From contig QKAX01000056.1 in NCBI GenBank assembly GCA_003246255.1, forward strand, positions 1 through 40,409: DNA of 40,409 bases, given 5' to 3'. The stretch is from Demequina lutea. Its GTDB lineage: Bacteria; Actinomycetota; Actinomycetes; Actinomycetales; Demequinaceae. Both the position numbers and the translations under genes were made by a program. Positions 10,585 through 18,399 of the stretch are shown in pieces. The notes below the pieces were generated by a model. It made no database searches, was not told the DNA's origin, and saw only the letters and a list, made by a program, of their open reading frames with translations. How positions within the stretch are numbered: position 1 is the first letter of the stretch; the number at the start of each line of letters is the position of its first letter.

Positions 10585-11235
10585 ATGGCCGACGACGGAC
10601 TGCTTCACGACGTTCCGGGCCAGCGGCCCGTTGTCGCCACACACGAGCGCTTTGTGGGCAAGGTGTGGGACATCTCGTCTGACGAGGTGGACCTGGGGCA
10701 GGGGCGAGTGGTGACTCGCGACTACTTGAAGCACACGGGCGCTGTGGCGATCATGGCGCTGAACGAGGCAGGCGAGGTGTATCTGGTGCGTCAGTACCGC
10801 CACCCGATCGGCGCGGAGTGCTGGGAGCCCCCGGCCGGCCTTCTCGATGCGCCTGGCGAGGCGCCCGTGGAGGCGGCCAAGCGCGAGCTGTTCGAGGAGG
10901 CGGACCTCACCGCTGCGACGTGGCACACGCTGGTGGACTATCACCCGTCGGGCGGCGGCACGTCGGAGTCGGTGCGCGTGTTCCTCGCGCGTGACCTGGC
11001 TGAGGTTCCCGACGCCGAGCGCCACGCGCGCGAGGATGAGGAGCTCGACATGGAGGGCCGCTGGGTTCCGCTCGAGACGCTCGTGGCGTCGATCTACGCG
11101 GGAGGCGTGCATTCGTCGTCCGCCGTGGCGGGTGGGCTCGCGCTGCACGCGGCACTGTTGCAGGACCTCGCGCCGCTGCGCCCGGCCGATGCGCCGTGGA
11201 TGCGCGCTCCCGAGCACACGCGCCTCGCGCGCTAG
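10585..11235 (+). CDS. NUDIX hydrolase, ADP-ribose pyrophosphatase type
   Basis: 216 aa. The Nudix box runs from GLLDAPGEAPVEAAKREL into FEEAD (Gx5Ex7REUxEE pattern), preceded by YRHPIGAECWEPPAG, as in ADP-ribose pyrophosphatases. These hydrolyse ADP-ribose to AMP and ribose-5-phosphate. It sits 20 bp after pyrG and is probably co-transcribed, with start ATG 10585 after GGGGGAG. It is the counterpart of Rv1700. The xerD gene that follows in mycobacteria is absent; transcription instead meets the convergent reverse operon. Confidence 0.9.
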   Translation: MADDGLLHDVPGQRPVVATHERFVGKVWDISSDEVDLGQGRVVTRDYLKHTGAVAIMALNEAGEVYLVRQYRHPIGAECWEPPAGLLDAPGEAPVEAAKRELFEEADLTAATWHTLVDYHPSGGGTSESVRVFLARDLAEVPDAERHAREDEELDMEGRWVPLETLVASIYAGGVHSSSAVAGGLALHAALLQDLAPLRPADAPWMRAPEHTRLAR

Positions 11236-11253
11236 CGGAGAGCCAAGGCTCGG

Positions 11254-11817
11254 TTAGGCCGGGCCCGAACGCGTTCCGGTGAGCGTCGCGGTTGCGACAG
11301 TGTGACCGATCGACGCCTTGAGGAATTCCTCGTACTGGTACCCGGGCGCGAGGTCCAACATCTGATCCAGCGCATAGATCGTGATCACGTAGTGGTGCTC
11401 CGGGCCGGGAGGGCATGGGCCAAAATAGCCGAGTGTGCCGTTGTCGTTGCGGCCCTGAATAGCGCCTGCGAGGTCGCCCTCGCCCACGCGCACCACGGAG
11501 CCCGAGATGTCGGCGAGTAGCCAGTGCGCATACTGTCCCGCGTCCACATCGATCATGGTGATCGCGTAGGCCGCGGTGCCAGCGGGGGCGCCCGTCCACG
11601 CGAGGCTCAGCGGCTGATTCTCACCGGTGCACTGGCCGTCGAACGCCGTCGCGGTGTTGACCGCGGGGATGCCCCCGCCGTCATCGAAGTCATCGCTGGT
11701 GACCATAAACGTGCCTGCCGACGGGGTGGGGGAGGTGCCACCCGAGCTCACCGAGCAGGACGCGAGCCCGAGCGCCACGGCCACGGCAGCCGCGCCGATG
11801 AACAGCTGCGTCCGCAT
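11254..11817 (-). CDS. PEBP/YbhB-family putative lipoprotein
   Basis: 187 aa. The signal peptide has lipobox LASC with lipidation Cys at residue 21, so the protein is probably anchored outside the membrane. A Ser/Thr/Gly/Pro linker follows, then the phosphatidylethanolamine-binding-protein fold: QPLSLAWTGAPAGTAAYAITMIDVDA (the DPD-like region) and the YFGPCPPGPEHHYVITIYALD motif (GPCPP...HHY). Start ATG 11817 lies 1 bp beyond the ilvA stop; the longer in-frame reading into ilvA is not used. The ligand is unknown. It is last in the ctaA-ilvA-PEBP run and convergent with the NUDIX gene. Confidence 0.88.
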   Translation of the reverse strand: MRTQLFIGAAAVAVALGLASCSVSSGGTSPTPSAGTFMVTSDDFDDGGGIPAVNTATAFDGQCTGENQPLSLAWTGAPAGTAAYAITMIDVDAGQYAHWLLADISGSVVRVGEGDLAGAIQGRNDNGTLGYFGPCPPGPEHHYVITIYALDQMLDLAPGYQYEEFLKASIGHTVATATLTGTRSGPA

Positions 11818-11818
11818 G

Positions 11819-13051
11819 TCAGGACCCCGCCACCTCGGGCCGGAAGCCCGCCTCGATGAGCGTGGCAAGTACCTGCTCCTGGTGGTTGGGCCCGCGGGTC
11901 TCCACGGAGACCTGCAGTACCACGTCGTTGAGGGTGAGGCCCAAATCGTGCCTGGTGTGCAGCACCTCGGTGACGTTGGCGCCCACATTCGCGAGGATCT
12001 CAGAGACGCGCGCGAGCTGGCCGGGGCGGTCGGGCAACGGGATGCGCAGCGTCATGAAGCGGCCGGATGCCACGAGTCCGTGCGCGACGATGCGCTGCAG
12101 CAGCAGGGGATCGATGTTGCCGCCGGACAGCACCACGACGGTGGTGCCGGTGTCCTTGATGAGCCCGCCGAGGATCGCCGCGATGGGCGCCGCCCCGGCC
12201 GGTTCCACGACGAGCTTTGTCCGCTCCAGCAGGGTGAGCACCGCACGGGCGAGGTCGTCCTCGTCCACAGTGACCACGTCGTCGACCATGTCGCGGATGA
12301 TGGGGAACGTGAGCGAGCCAGGCCGCGCAACGGCGATGCCGTCGGCGATCGTGGCGCCGCGCTGGATCGTCACGGGTTCGCCCGCCTCGAGCGAGGGAGG
12401 AAACGCGGCCGACGACGAGGCCTGAACCCCGACGATCCGCACGTCGGTGCCGCGCAGCGCCGCGAGGGCCTTGGCCGCGACAGCGACTCCGGCGATGAGG
12501 CCGCCGCCGCCCATCGGCACCACGATCGTGTCCACACCTGGCACGTCGCGCATGACCTCAAGGCCGAGCGTGCCCTGGCCTGAGATCACGTCGGCGTGGT
12601 CAAAGGGGTGGATCATCACGGCGCCGGTCCGCTCGGCGTGCTCCATGGCCAGCGCGATGCACTCCTCCACGGTGGTGCCGTCGGTGTTCACCTGAGCGCC
12701 GTAGCCCCGGGTGGCCAGCAGCTTGGGCACTGGCGCGCCGAGCGGCATGTAGATGGTGCAGTCGATGCCCAGTTGTTGGGCCGCGGAGGCGACGCCTTGC
12801 GCGTGGTTACCGGCCGATGCCGCCACCACTCCTCGCGCGCGCTCCTCGCCCGTGAGGCGCGAGAGGCGGTACGTGGCGCCGCGCAGTTTGAAGGAGCCGG
12901 TGCGCTGCAGGTTCTCGAGTTTCAGGTACACGGGCGAGCCGAGCACCTCGCCAAAGTACGAGGCGTGGTCGATGGGGGTGTGCTGGGCGACGCCGTCGAG
13001 CGCGCGCGCGGCGTCCTCAATGCTGGCGAGGGACACCGCGTAGTCGGTCAT
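11819..13051 (-). CDS. ilvA: Threonine ammonia-lyase (threonine dehydratase), ACT-domain form
   Basis: 410 aa, a PLP fold-type II enzyme converting L-threonine to 2-oxobutanoate and ammonia for isoleucine synthesis or threonine breakdown. The PLP lysine is K55 in GSFKLRGA; SAGNHAQGVA and the glycine loop PMGGGGLIAG are present. A C-terminal ACT-like domain covers about residues 330-410 (RIPLPDRPGQLARVSEILANVGANVTEV). The length matches the short TdcB/actinobacterial IlvA type with one ACT domain. Start ATG 13051 lies 2 bp after the ctaA stop, with GAAGG about 10 bp upstream. Confidence 0.93.
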   Translation of the reverse strand: MTDYAVSLASIEDAARALDGVAQHTPIDHASYFGEVLGSPVYLKLENLQRTGSFKLRGATYRLSRLTGEERARGVVAASAGNHAQGVASAAQQLGIDCTIYMPLGAPVPKLLATRGYGAQVNTDGTTVEECIALAMEHAERTGAVMIHPFDHADVISGQGTLGLEVMRDVPGVDTIVVPMGGGGLIAGVAVAAKALAALRGTDVRIVGVQASSSAAFPPSLEAGEPVTIQRGATIADGIAVARPGSLTFPIIRDMVDDVVTVDEDDLARAVLTLLERTKLVVEPAGAAPIAAILGGLIKDTGTTVVVLSGGNIDPLLLQRIVAHGLVASGRFMTLRIPLPDRPGQLARVSEILANVGANVTEVLHTRHDLGLTLNDVVLQVSVETRGPNHQEQVLATLIEAGFRPEVAGS

Positions 13052-13053
13052 TG

Positions 13054-13992
13054 CTAGGCCGCGACCTTCTGGCGGCGCAGCAGGTAGTGGGCCGCGGAGT
13101 GCGCGGCCGTGAGGATCGCGGCGCCCGCGAGGTGCATCCCCACGATGATCTCGGGCAGGCCCGTGAAGTACTGGACGTAGCCGATCGCGCCCTGCAGCAG
13201 CGTGACGATCACGAGCACCATCCAGGCCTTGCGCACCTCGTCGCGCTCACCCGCTGAGCGGTCGCGGCGCACGCGGTAGACGATGTACGCGAGCACGATG
13301 ATGAACGCCCACACGGACATGGCGTGCGCGCGGGCTATGAGCGCGGGGTCGAGTCCCAGGCGCTCGGTGGCGTCGGCATCGCCCGAGTGGGGCCCGGCGC
13401 CGGTGGTGAGCGTGCCCAGGAAGAGCAGCACCACCAACAGGAATGTGGAGACGAGCATCGGCTTCTTGATGCAGCGGCCGTCGCGACGGGGAGCGTTGCG
13501 ATACGCGAGCGCGAGCCACACCGCCTGCCACACGAGGCCCGCGGAGAGCAAGAAGTGCGGGGCGACGGCGACGGGGTTGAGGCCCGTCAGCACCGTGACG
13601 CCGCCCAGGATCGCCTGGCCGAACACGCCCGCCAGCGGCAGGATGCCCCACCAGCGCAGGTCGCGGCGCGTGTTCCACACGCCGATGGCGAGGGCTACGG
13701 CCACCACCAGCAGCACGAAAGTCAGCGTGCGGTTACCGAACTCGATGAAGGGGTGCAGGCTCGTGGCGTCGTGGAACTGGGGCGTGAACTCGCCGGGCTC
13801 GCACTGCGGCCACGTGGAGCAGCCCAGGCCGGAGCCCGTGAGCCGCACGGCGCCGCCCGTGACGATGATGCCGCCCTGCGTGAAGATGTTCGCGATCGTG
13901 AGGCCGCGCGTGTGGCGGCCGAGGAACGAGGCGAAGCGACGCCACTGCGTCTGAAGGCCGGAAGGTGCAGAGGCGGGGGCGTCAGCGGTCAC
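13054..13992 (-). CDS. ctaA: Heme A synthase, COX15/CtaA family
   Basis: 312 aa with about eight hydrophobic segments. It oxidises the C8 methyl of heme O to make heme A for aa3-type cytochrome oxidase. Conserved features are GGAVRLTGSGLGCSTWPQC near residue 50, HPFIEFGNR, APHFLLSAGLVWQ and the C-terminal GMHLAGAAILTAAHS with heme-ligand histidines. The start is GTG 13992, placed by a -10 box only 6 bp upstream. It leads the reverse operon; SURF1 elsewhere in the window serves the same oxidase pathway. Confidence 0.93.
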   Translation of the reverse strand: MTADAPASAPSGLQTQWRRFASFLGRHTRGLTIANIFTQGGIIVTGGAVRLTGSGLGCSTWPQCEPGEFTPQFHDATSLHPFIEFGNRTLTFVLLVVAVALAIGVWNTRRDLRWWGILPLAGVFGQAILGGVTVLTGLNPVAVAPHFLLSAGLVWQAVWLALAYRNAPRRDGRCIKKPMLVSTFLLVVLLFLGTLTTGAGPHSGDADATERLGLDPALIARAHAMSVWAFIIVLAYIVYRVRRDRSAGERDEVRKAWMVLVIVTLLQGAIGYVQYFTGLPEIIVGMHLAGAAILTAAHSAAHYLLRRQKVAA

Positions 13993-13998
13993 CCCACG

Positions 13999-14004
13999 AT
14001 TCTA
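13999..14004 (-). promoter_or_regulatory. -10 box of ctaA, probable leaderless start
   Basis: On the reverse strand TAGAAT ends 6 bp before GTG 13992. It forms a divergent promoter region with the kinase gene at 14081. Confidence 0.6.
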
Positions 14005-14067
14005 GGCGTGTGCGCGAGCGTGGGGCGAAAACCCGCAGGTAGTTGTCGTGTACGCGGCGCAAGGACC

Positions 14068-14073
14068 TAGATT
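14068..14073 (+). promoter_or_regulatory. -10 box of the kinase locus, probable leaderless start
   Basis: TAGATT ends 7 bp before ATG 14081, with no Shine-Dalgarno between. TTGTCG at 14043-14048 could be a weak -35 with a long 19-bp spacer. Confidence 0.6.
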
Positions 14074-14080
14074 GGTGCGC

Positions 14081-14735
14081 ATGGACCTGTTCCCCGGTGA
14101 ACCGGCAGTGCCCGCGTGGACGCTCGAGCGCGACGAGGTGTGGATGGGCGCGCTGTCCCAGGCTGACGTGGCGGGCCGTGCACCGCTGATCGTGGTTGAC
14201 GGGCGCTCGGGCTCGGGCAAGTCGACGCTGGCAACGGCTCTTGCCGCGGCGCTCGACGCGCGAAATGTTCACACCGACGACGTCGCATGGCACCACTCGA
14301 TGTTCGACTGGCAGGACGCGATGATCGACGGCATCGTGCGGCCATGGTCGCGAGGCGAGCGGGTGTCGTACGTGCCGCCCGGCTGGAGAAGCCAGTGCGG
14401 GATCGATCGACGTGGACCCAGGCACCACGCTGGTGATCGAGGGCGTCGGTGCCGCCCGCGCTGAGTTGAGGCAGTGGGCGGCGGCCGCGGTGTGGGTGCA
14501 ATCGGACGCACGCAGCGCGCGCGAGGGTGGCCTCGCCCGCGACGTCGCGGAGGGGCGTACGGCGGATGAGGCTGCCGCGTTCTGGGAGGAGTGGATGGCT
14601 CAGGAGATCCCGTTCCTTGAACGCGAGCGGCCGTGGCTCCACGCCGACGTGGTGGTCAAGGGCGCCGCGGATTCCTTCGCTCCTGCGGGCTCGCGGTGGG
14701 TCTGGCGGGGTCCGCTGGGAAGCGCGACGGGCTGA
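14081..14735 (+). pseudogene. P-loop (uridine/AAA-like) kinase, frameshifted
   Basis: Two reading frames together give one recognisable P-loop kinase-like protein of about 217 residues. The first frame from ATG 14081 has the Walker A GRSGSGKST (residues 41-49) and VHTDDVAWHHSMFDW, ending its family-like sequence at SYVPPGWR near 14390. The family-like sequence resumes in another frame at about 14392 as AGSIDVDPGTTLVIEGVGA, through AVWVQSD, FWEEWMAQEIPFL and HADVVVKG to TGA 14733-14735. Removing one base between about 14385 and 14403 restores a single frame. It is either a real frameshift or a sequencing error; the preserved downstream coding quality suggests a recent event or an error. The substrate is unknown. 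Confidence 0.8.
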
Positions 14736-14747
14736 CTCGGTGCCCGG

Positions 14748-15620
14748 TCACGTGGGCCCGAGCGTGGCCGACGCGACGGCCAGGGCGGCCTGCGCGGCGC
14801 CGGCGCGCATCGCGTCGCCAAGGGCGTCGGGGCGGCCGATGCCGTTGGGGGAGTCGAGCCCGAGCGACGCTGCGATCATGCCGGCGGCGAAGGCGTCTCC
14901 CGCGCCATTGGTGTCCACCACGGTGACGGGAACGGCCGCGACCTCCACGAGCGTGCCGTCGGCAGCCATGCCCAGCGCGCCCTCCGCGCCGCGCGTGCAG
15001 ATCACGGCGGTGGCGCCGCGATCGATGAGGCGGCGCATGAGCTCCGTTGGCCGGGGCAGGGCGTCGTCGTTCATGAGGATCACGTCCGCGGCCTGCGCGA
15101 AGTCTTGGTGGTACGGGTTGGCGCCGTCGTAGTCATGGAGATCGGTCCACAACTGGGCAGGGGAGGCCGACGCTGCGGGCAGGCACGCGCGGCCGAGGGG
15201 CATCAGGTCCGCGACCACGATGCGGGAGGCGTCGATGGCGTTGCGGGTTGCGGCGTCGGGGAAGTCGGTTGGCGGCTGAGGGGCGTGCTCCAAGAAGATG
15301 GAGACGCGCGTGCCGCCGGGGCCCATGAGATTCAGGTGGCGCTCGCTGGGGCCGTCGCCGTCGATCAGCGTGAGGTCGGTGCCGCCGCGCGTCAGGGCGC
15401 CGCGAATGAGCGCCGCCTGAGCGTCGCGCCCCACCATCGCGATGAGCCGATGCTCCACTCCCAGCGCGGCGAGGTGCAGGGACTTGCCGGCGGAGGTGCC
15501 GCCCAGGCAATCCAGGTGGCGGTCCGCGAACGTGGTGCATGAGCGTTGCGGTGGCAACTCGGGCAACGTGACGATCTGGTTCCACGATGCGGAGCCGATG
15601 ACGGTGACCTGTGGGGGCAT
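14748..15620 (-). CDS. PfkB-family carbohydrate kinase
   Basis: 290 aa from ATG 15620, with AAAGGAGG 6 bp upstream. It is a ribokinase-like ATP-dependent sugar or nucleoside kinase. The N-terminal substrate region has LDCLGGTSAGKSLHLAALG; the C-terminal PfkB signature is VTVVDTNGAGDAFAAGM with catalytic Asp in the GAGD anion hole, preceded by VICTRGAEGALG. The substrate cannot be assigned. It is monocistronic in view, with a LacI-type operator overlapping its promoter, so it is probably induced by a sugar. It converges on the kinase pseudogene. Confidence 0.87.
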   Translation of the reverse strand: MPPQVTVIGSASWNQIVTLPELPPQRSCTTFADRHLDCLGGTSAGKSLHLAALGVEHRLIAMVGRDAQAALIRGALTRGGTDLTLIDGDGPSERHLNLMGPGGTRVSIFLEHAPQPPTDFPDAATRNAIDASRIVVADLMPLGRACLPAASASPAQLWTDLHDYDGANPYHQDFAQAADVILMNDDALPRPTELMRRLIDRGATAVICTRGAEGALGMAADGTLVEVAAVPVTVVDTNGAGDAFAAGMIAASLGLDSPNGIGRPDALGDAMRAGAAQAALAVASATLGPT

Positions 15621-15663
15621 CGTTGCCTCCTTTGTGGGCGGTGTCGCTGTTGCTTGGCAGCAT

Positions 15664-15677
15664 TGCAAGCGCTTGCA
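15664..15677. promoter_or_regulatory. LacI/GalR-family operator upstream of the PfkB kinase
   Basis: TGCAAGCGCTTGCA is a perfect 14-bp palindrome with central CG, matching the general LacI/GalR/CcpA operator pattern TGnnAnCGnTnnCA. It touches the reverse-strand -10 box, 43 bp upstream of the start codon, so a bound repressor would block initiation. No LacI-type regulator is encoded in the window. Confidence 0.75.
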
Positions 15678-15682
15678 TTCTA
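15677..15682 (-). promoter_or_regulatory. -10 box of the PfkB kinase promoter
   Basis: TAGAAT on the reverse strand shares one base with the operator palindrome. Transcription would begin inside the operator, leaving a leader of about 50 nt containing the AAAGGAGG ribosome binding site. Confidence 0.55.
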
Positions 15683-15760
15683 GGTTGCGCAGTGAGTGGA
15701 ACGCCACACCATGACTGCTTCCCGCGTCGGCAAAAGCTTCGTCAGAAGCATCGGCCCTGC

Positions 15761-15766
15761 TAAACT
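15761..15766 (+). promoter_or_regulatory. -10 box for the 40-aa gene
   Basis: TAAACT fits the -10 consensus. Transcription would begin near 15773, giving a leader of about 135 nt before ATG 15908. In that leader CTTGG (15784-15788) can pair with CCAAG (15813-15817), followed a few bases later by a run of six T (15826-15831), which is weakly attenuator-like. Confidence 0.45.
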
Positions 15767-15839
15767 AGAGCCAGCGTCTCGCGCTTGGCATAGTCGGCAT
15801 CCGCTGCATGGTCCAAGACGAGGCGTTTTTTGCATCCCA

Positions 15840-15871
15840 ACGTGGGGTACCCGGGAACCCGGACTCCACGT
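15840..15871 (+). other. Hairpin in the leader of the 40-aa gene
   Basis: ACGTGGGGT (15840-15848) pairs with ACTCCACGT (15863-15871) with one G-U pair. The enclosed bases contain a further CCGGG/CCCGG palindrome. It ends 23 bp before the ribosome binding site. It could be an mRNA-stability or translation-control element; the role is inferred. Confidence 0.45.
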
Positions 15872-15907
15872 CCAGGCTCCCGGCTCAACAAGAGAAAGGG
15901 GAGCCAG

Positions 15908-16030
15908 ATGCTCACCATCTTCAAGTCCGTGTTTAAGCGCGAGACCAGCTACCTCGACGCGCTGCCGTTCAGCGTCCGCGAAGAGGTCATGGCCGCCATG
16001 GAGGCCACGTCCGTTACCGACATCCGGTAA
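15908..16030 (+). CDS. 40-aa small protein, function unknown
   Basis: ATG 15908 follows AAAGGGGAG (15895-15903) at ideal spacing and TAA ends at 16030. The product begins MLTIFKSVFKRETSYLDALP and ends MEATSVTDIR. The N-terminal nine residues are amphipathic and basic (F, K, F, K), and the rest is predicted helical with mixed charge; there is no Cys or signal peptide. It has its own promoter-like box, a structured leader and a following hairpin, so it looks like an independent transcript. A longer in-frame start at 15830 lacks a ribosome binding site. I do not recognise a family. Confidence 0.6.
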   Translation: MLTIFKSVFKRETSYLDALPFSVREEVMAAMEATSVTDIR

Positions 16031-16037
16031 CTCACTC

Positions 16038-16056
16038 CACGGGCCCAACGCCCGTG
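16038..16056 (+). terminator. Short GC hairpin after the 40-aa gene
   Basis: CACGGGC (16038-16044) and GCCCGTG (16050-16056) form a 7-bp stem with loop CCAAC, 8 bp after the stop codon. No T-run follows. A second small stem, GCCGAC/GTCGGC, lies at 16086-16104. Confidence 0.45.
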
Positions 16057-16155
16057 TCACCCCGAGAAGTCGCGCACAACGACGTGCCGACACTACTCGT
16101 CGGCCTCGCGCATCGGCGCTGGGAGGCCGCCACCGATACCCCCACCCGCACCAAC

Positions 16156-16213
16156 TAAGGTTCGCCTTGCTTGTGCGCGGGCATTTTCGGCACAAGAATG
16201 TTGTTAATTTCCT
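16156..16213. promoter_or_regulatory. Candidate control region of the suf operon
   Basis: This lies in the 288-bp gap between the 40-aa gene and the suf regulator; no other gene is seen there. Three signals are packed here. TAAGGTTCGCCTTGCTTGT (16156-16174) matches 12 of 19 positions of the DtxR/IdeR iron-box consensus. CTTGTGC (16170-16176) and GCACAAG (16190-16196) form an inverted repeat 13 bp apart. ACAA-N5-TTGT (16192-16204) is a short inverted repeat reminiscent of SufR sites (CAAC-N6-GTTG). A TTAATT at 16205-16210 may be the -10. The interpretation is inferred from consensus knowledge. Confidence 0.4.
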
Positions 16214-16318
16214 GTCGCCCCCATCCCCGGGGCACCAGGAGCGCCGCGCGCTCGTTGCCTGAACAGGCCCGACGCGCCTGGCGTCAACGCAGGGGAGCGA
16301 CGGCGAAGGGAGCACCGC

Positions 16319-16966
16319 ATGGCCACCGACACCACGCGCGAGCGCGTACTCAGCCTCATCGCGTCGGCCGGCCCCATCACGGCCGCCACGCTTGCCGAGA
16401 ACCTGAGCCTCACCCCCGCCGCCGTGCGCCGGCACCTCACCGCGCTGCACGAGGACGGCCTCATCGAGGACCGCGACGTGCCCGGCCCCGTAGACCGCGG
16501 TCGCGGCCGCCCCGCCAAAGCCTTTGTGGCCACCTCGGAGGGCCAGCGCGCGCTGCAGGACGCGTACTCGGACGTGGCGCAAGAGGCGCTCGCGTTCCTG
16601 CGCAGCCGCGGCGAGCTGAACGAGTTTGTCTCCGCCCACGGCGAGCGCGTGGAGACCGCGCTGCGCGAGGCCGTGGACCCCGACGCGCCGCTCGCCGAGC
16701 GCGTCTCCGCACTGTCCGACGCGCTGGCCGACCTTGGCTACGCGACGTCGGTTCGCCCCGGCCCCGGGGGGTACACGCTTCAGCTGTGCCAGGGGCACTG
16801 TCCCGTCCAGGAGATCGCCCAGGCGGCTCCCGAGTGGTGTGACGCCGAGGCGCGGGCATTTTCCCGCGTGCTCGACGTTCACGTCCAAAGACTGTCCACG
16901 CTCGCGCAAGGCGCGCACGTGTGCACGACCACCATCCCGCTCACTCCCGCCATCAAGGAAGGATGA
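16319..16966 (+). CDS. sufR: SufR-like Fe-S cluster-sensing transcriptional regulator
   Basis: 215 aa. The N-terminal winged helix-turn-helix (residues 5-65, [30 protein letters not shown]) is followed by a wing with [10 protein letters not shown]. Four Cys lie in the C-terminal half (C157, C161, C174, C202), of which CQGHCP plus C174 are suited to hold a cluster, as in the DeoR/ArsR-like SufR proteins. It leads the suf operon, as Rv1460 does in M. tuberculosis. It is expected to repress suf when holding a cluster and release when Fe-S is scarce. A Shine-Dalgarno (AAGGGAG) precedes ATG 16319. Confidence 0.87.
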   Translation: MATDTTRERVLSLIASAGPITAATLAENLSLTPAAVRRHLTALHEDGLIEDRDVPGPVDRGRGRPAKAFVATSEGQRALQDAYSDVAQEALAFLRSRGELNEFVSAHGERVETALREAVDPDAPLAERVSALSDALADLGYATSVRPGPGGYTLQLCQGHCPVQEIAQAAPEWCDAEARAFSRVLDVHVQRLSTLAQGAHVCTTTIPLTPAIKEG

Positions 16967-16968
16967 GA

Positions 16969-18399
16969 ATGAGCACTCCCACCGATACCCCCATGACGCA
17001 GGACGAGGCCATCGCCTCGCTCGGTAACTACGGCTACGGCTGGCACGACTCGGACACCGCCGGTGCGGCCGCCCAGCGTGGCCTCAGCGAGGCCGTGGTC
17101 CGCAACATCTCGGCTCTCAAGAGCGAGCCCGAGTGGATGCTGAACCTGCGCCTCAAGTCGCTCGGCCTGTTCGAGAAGAAGCCGATGCCTCACTGGGGCT
17201 CCGACCTCACCGGCATCGACTTCGACAACATCAAGTACTTTGTGCGCTCCACGGAGAAGCAGGCCACCAGCTGGGAAGAGCTTCCCGAGGACATCAAGGC
17301 CACGTACGACAAGCTGGGCATTCCGGAGGCCGAGAAGCAGCGCCTCGTCGCGGGCGTGGCAGCGCAGTACGAGTCCGAGGTGGTCTACCACCAGATCCGC
17401 GAGGACCTCGAGGAGCAGGGCGTCCTGTTCCTCGACACCGACACCGCGCTCAAGGAGCACCCGGAGATCTTCCAGGAGTACTTCGGCACCGTGATCCCCC
17501 CGGGCGACAACAAGTTCGCCGCGCTCAACACCGCCGTGTGGTCGGGCGGATCGTTCGTCTACGTGCCGCCGGGCGTGCACGTGGAGATCCCGCTGCAGGC
17601 CTACTTCCGCATCAACACGGAGAACATGGGCCAGTTCGAGCGCACCCTAATCATCGCGGACGAGGGCTCGTACGTGCACTACGTCGAGGGCTGCACCGCG
17701 CCCATCTACTCGAGCGACTCGCTGCACTCCGCCGTGGTGGAGATCATCGTCAAGAAGAACGCCCGCGTGCGCTACACGACCATCCAGAACTGGTCCAACA
17801 ACGTGTACAACCTGGTGACCAAGCGCGCCGTGGCCCACGAGGGCGCCACCATGGAATGGGTGGACGGCAACATCGGCTCCAAGGTGACCATGAAGTACCC
17901 CGCCATCTTCATGGTGGGCGAGCACGCCAAGGGCGAGACCCTGTCCATCGCCTTCGCGGGCGAGGGCCAGCACCAGGACGCGGGCGCCAAGATGGTGCAC
18001 GCCGCGGCCAACACGTCCTCGTCGATCATCTCCAAGTCGGTGGCCCGCGGCGGCGGCCGCACCTCCTACCGCGGACTCGTACAGGTGCTCGAGGGCGCCA
18101 AGAACTCCAAGTCAAACGTGCTGTGCGACGCGCTGCTGGTGGACACCATCTCCCGCTCCGACACGTACCCGTACGTGGACGTGCGCGAGGACGACGTCCA
18201 CATGGGCCACGAGGCCACCGTGTCGCGCGTGAGCGAAGACCAGCTGTTCTACCTCATGTCGCGAGGCATGGAGGAGTCCGAGGCCATGGCCATGATCGTG
18301 CGCGGGTTCGTGGAGCCGATCGCGCGCGAGCTGCCCATGGAGTACGCGCTCGAGCTCAACCGCCTCATTGAACTGCAGATGGAAGGGAGCGTCGGTTGA
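16969..18399 (+). CDS. sufB: Fe-S cluster scaffold subunit SufB
   Basis: 476 aa. Start ATG 16969 is 6 bp from AAGGAAGG (16955-16962); another ATG at 16963 abuts the ribosome binding site and overlaps the sufR stop. Family markers are [63 protein letters not shown] with the conserved Cys, and the beta-helix core to [21 protein letters not shown]. SufB forms SufBC2D, which assembles nascent clusters. No intein is present, unlike M. tuberculosis SufB. The stop overlaps sufD. Confidence 0.97.
   Translation: MSTPTDTPMTQDEAIASLGNYGYGWHDSDTAGAAAQRGLSEAVVRNISALKSEPEWMLNLRLKSLGLFEKKPMPHWGSDLTGIDFDNIKYFVRSTEKQATSWEELPEDIKATYDKLGIPEAEKQRLVAGVAAQYESEVVYHQIREDLEEQGVLFLDTDTALKEHPEIFQEYFGTVIPPGDNKFAALNTAVWSGGSFVYVPPGVHVEIPLQAYFRINTENMGQFERTLIIADEGSYVHYVEGCTAPIYSSDSLHSAVVEIIVKKNARVRYTTIQNWSNNVYNLVTKRAVAHEGATMEWVDGNIGSKVTMKYPAIFMVGEHAKGETLSIAFAGEGQHQDAGAKMVHAAANTSSSIISKSVARGGGRTSYRGLVQVLEGAKNSKSNVLCDALLVDTISRSDTYPYVDVREDDVHMGHEATVSRVSEDQLFYLMSRGMEESEAMAMIVRGFVEPIARELPMEYALELNRLIELQMEGSVG

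Noticed and set aside
17133-18371. 412-aa forward Arg-rich frame
   Set aside because: Shadow frame of sufB created by high GC third positions.
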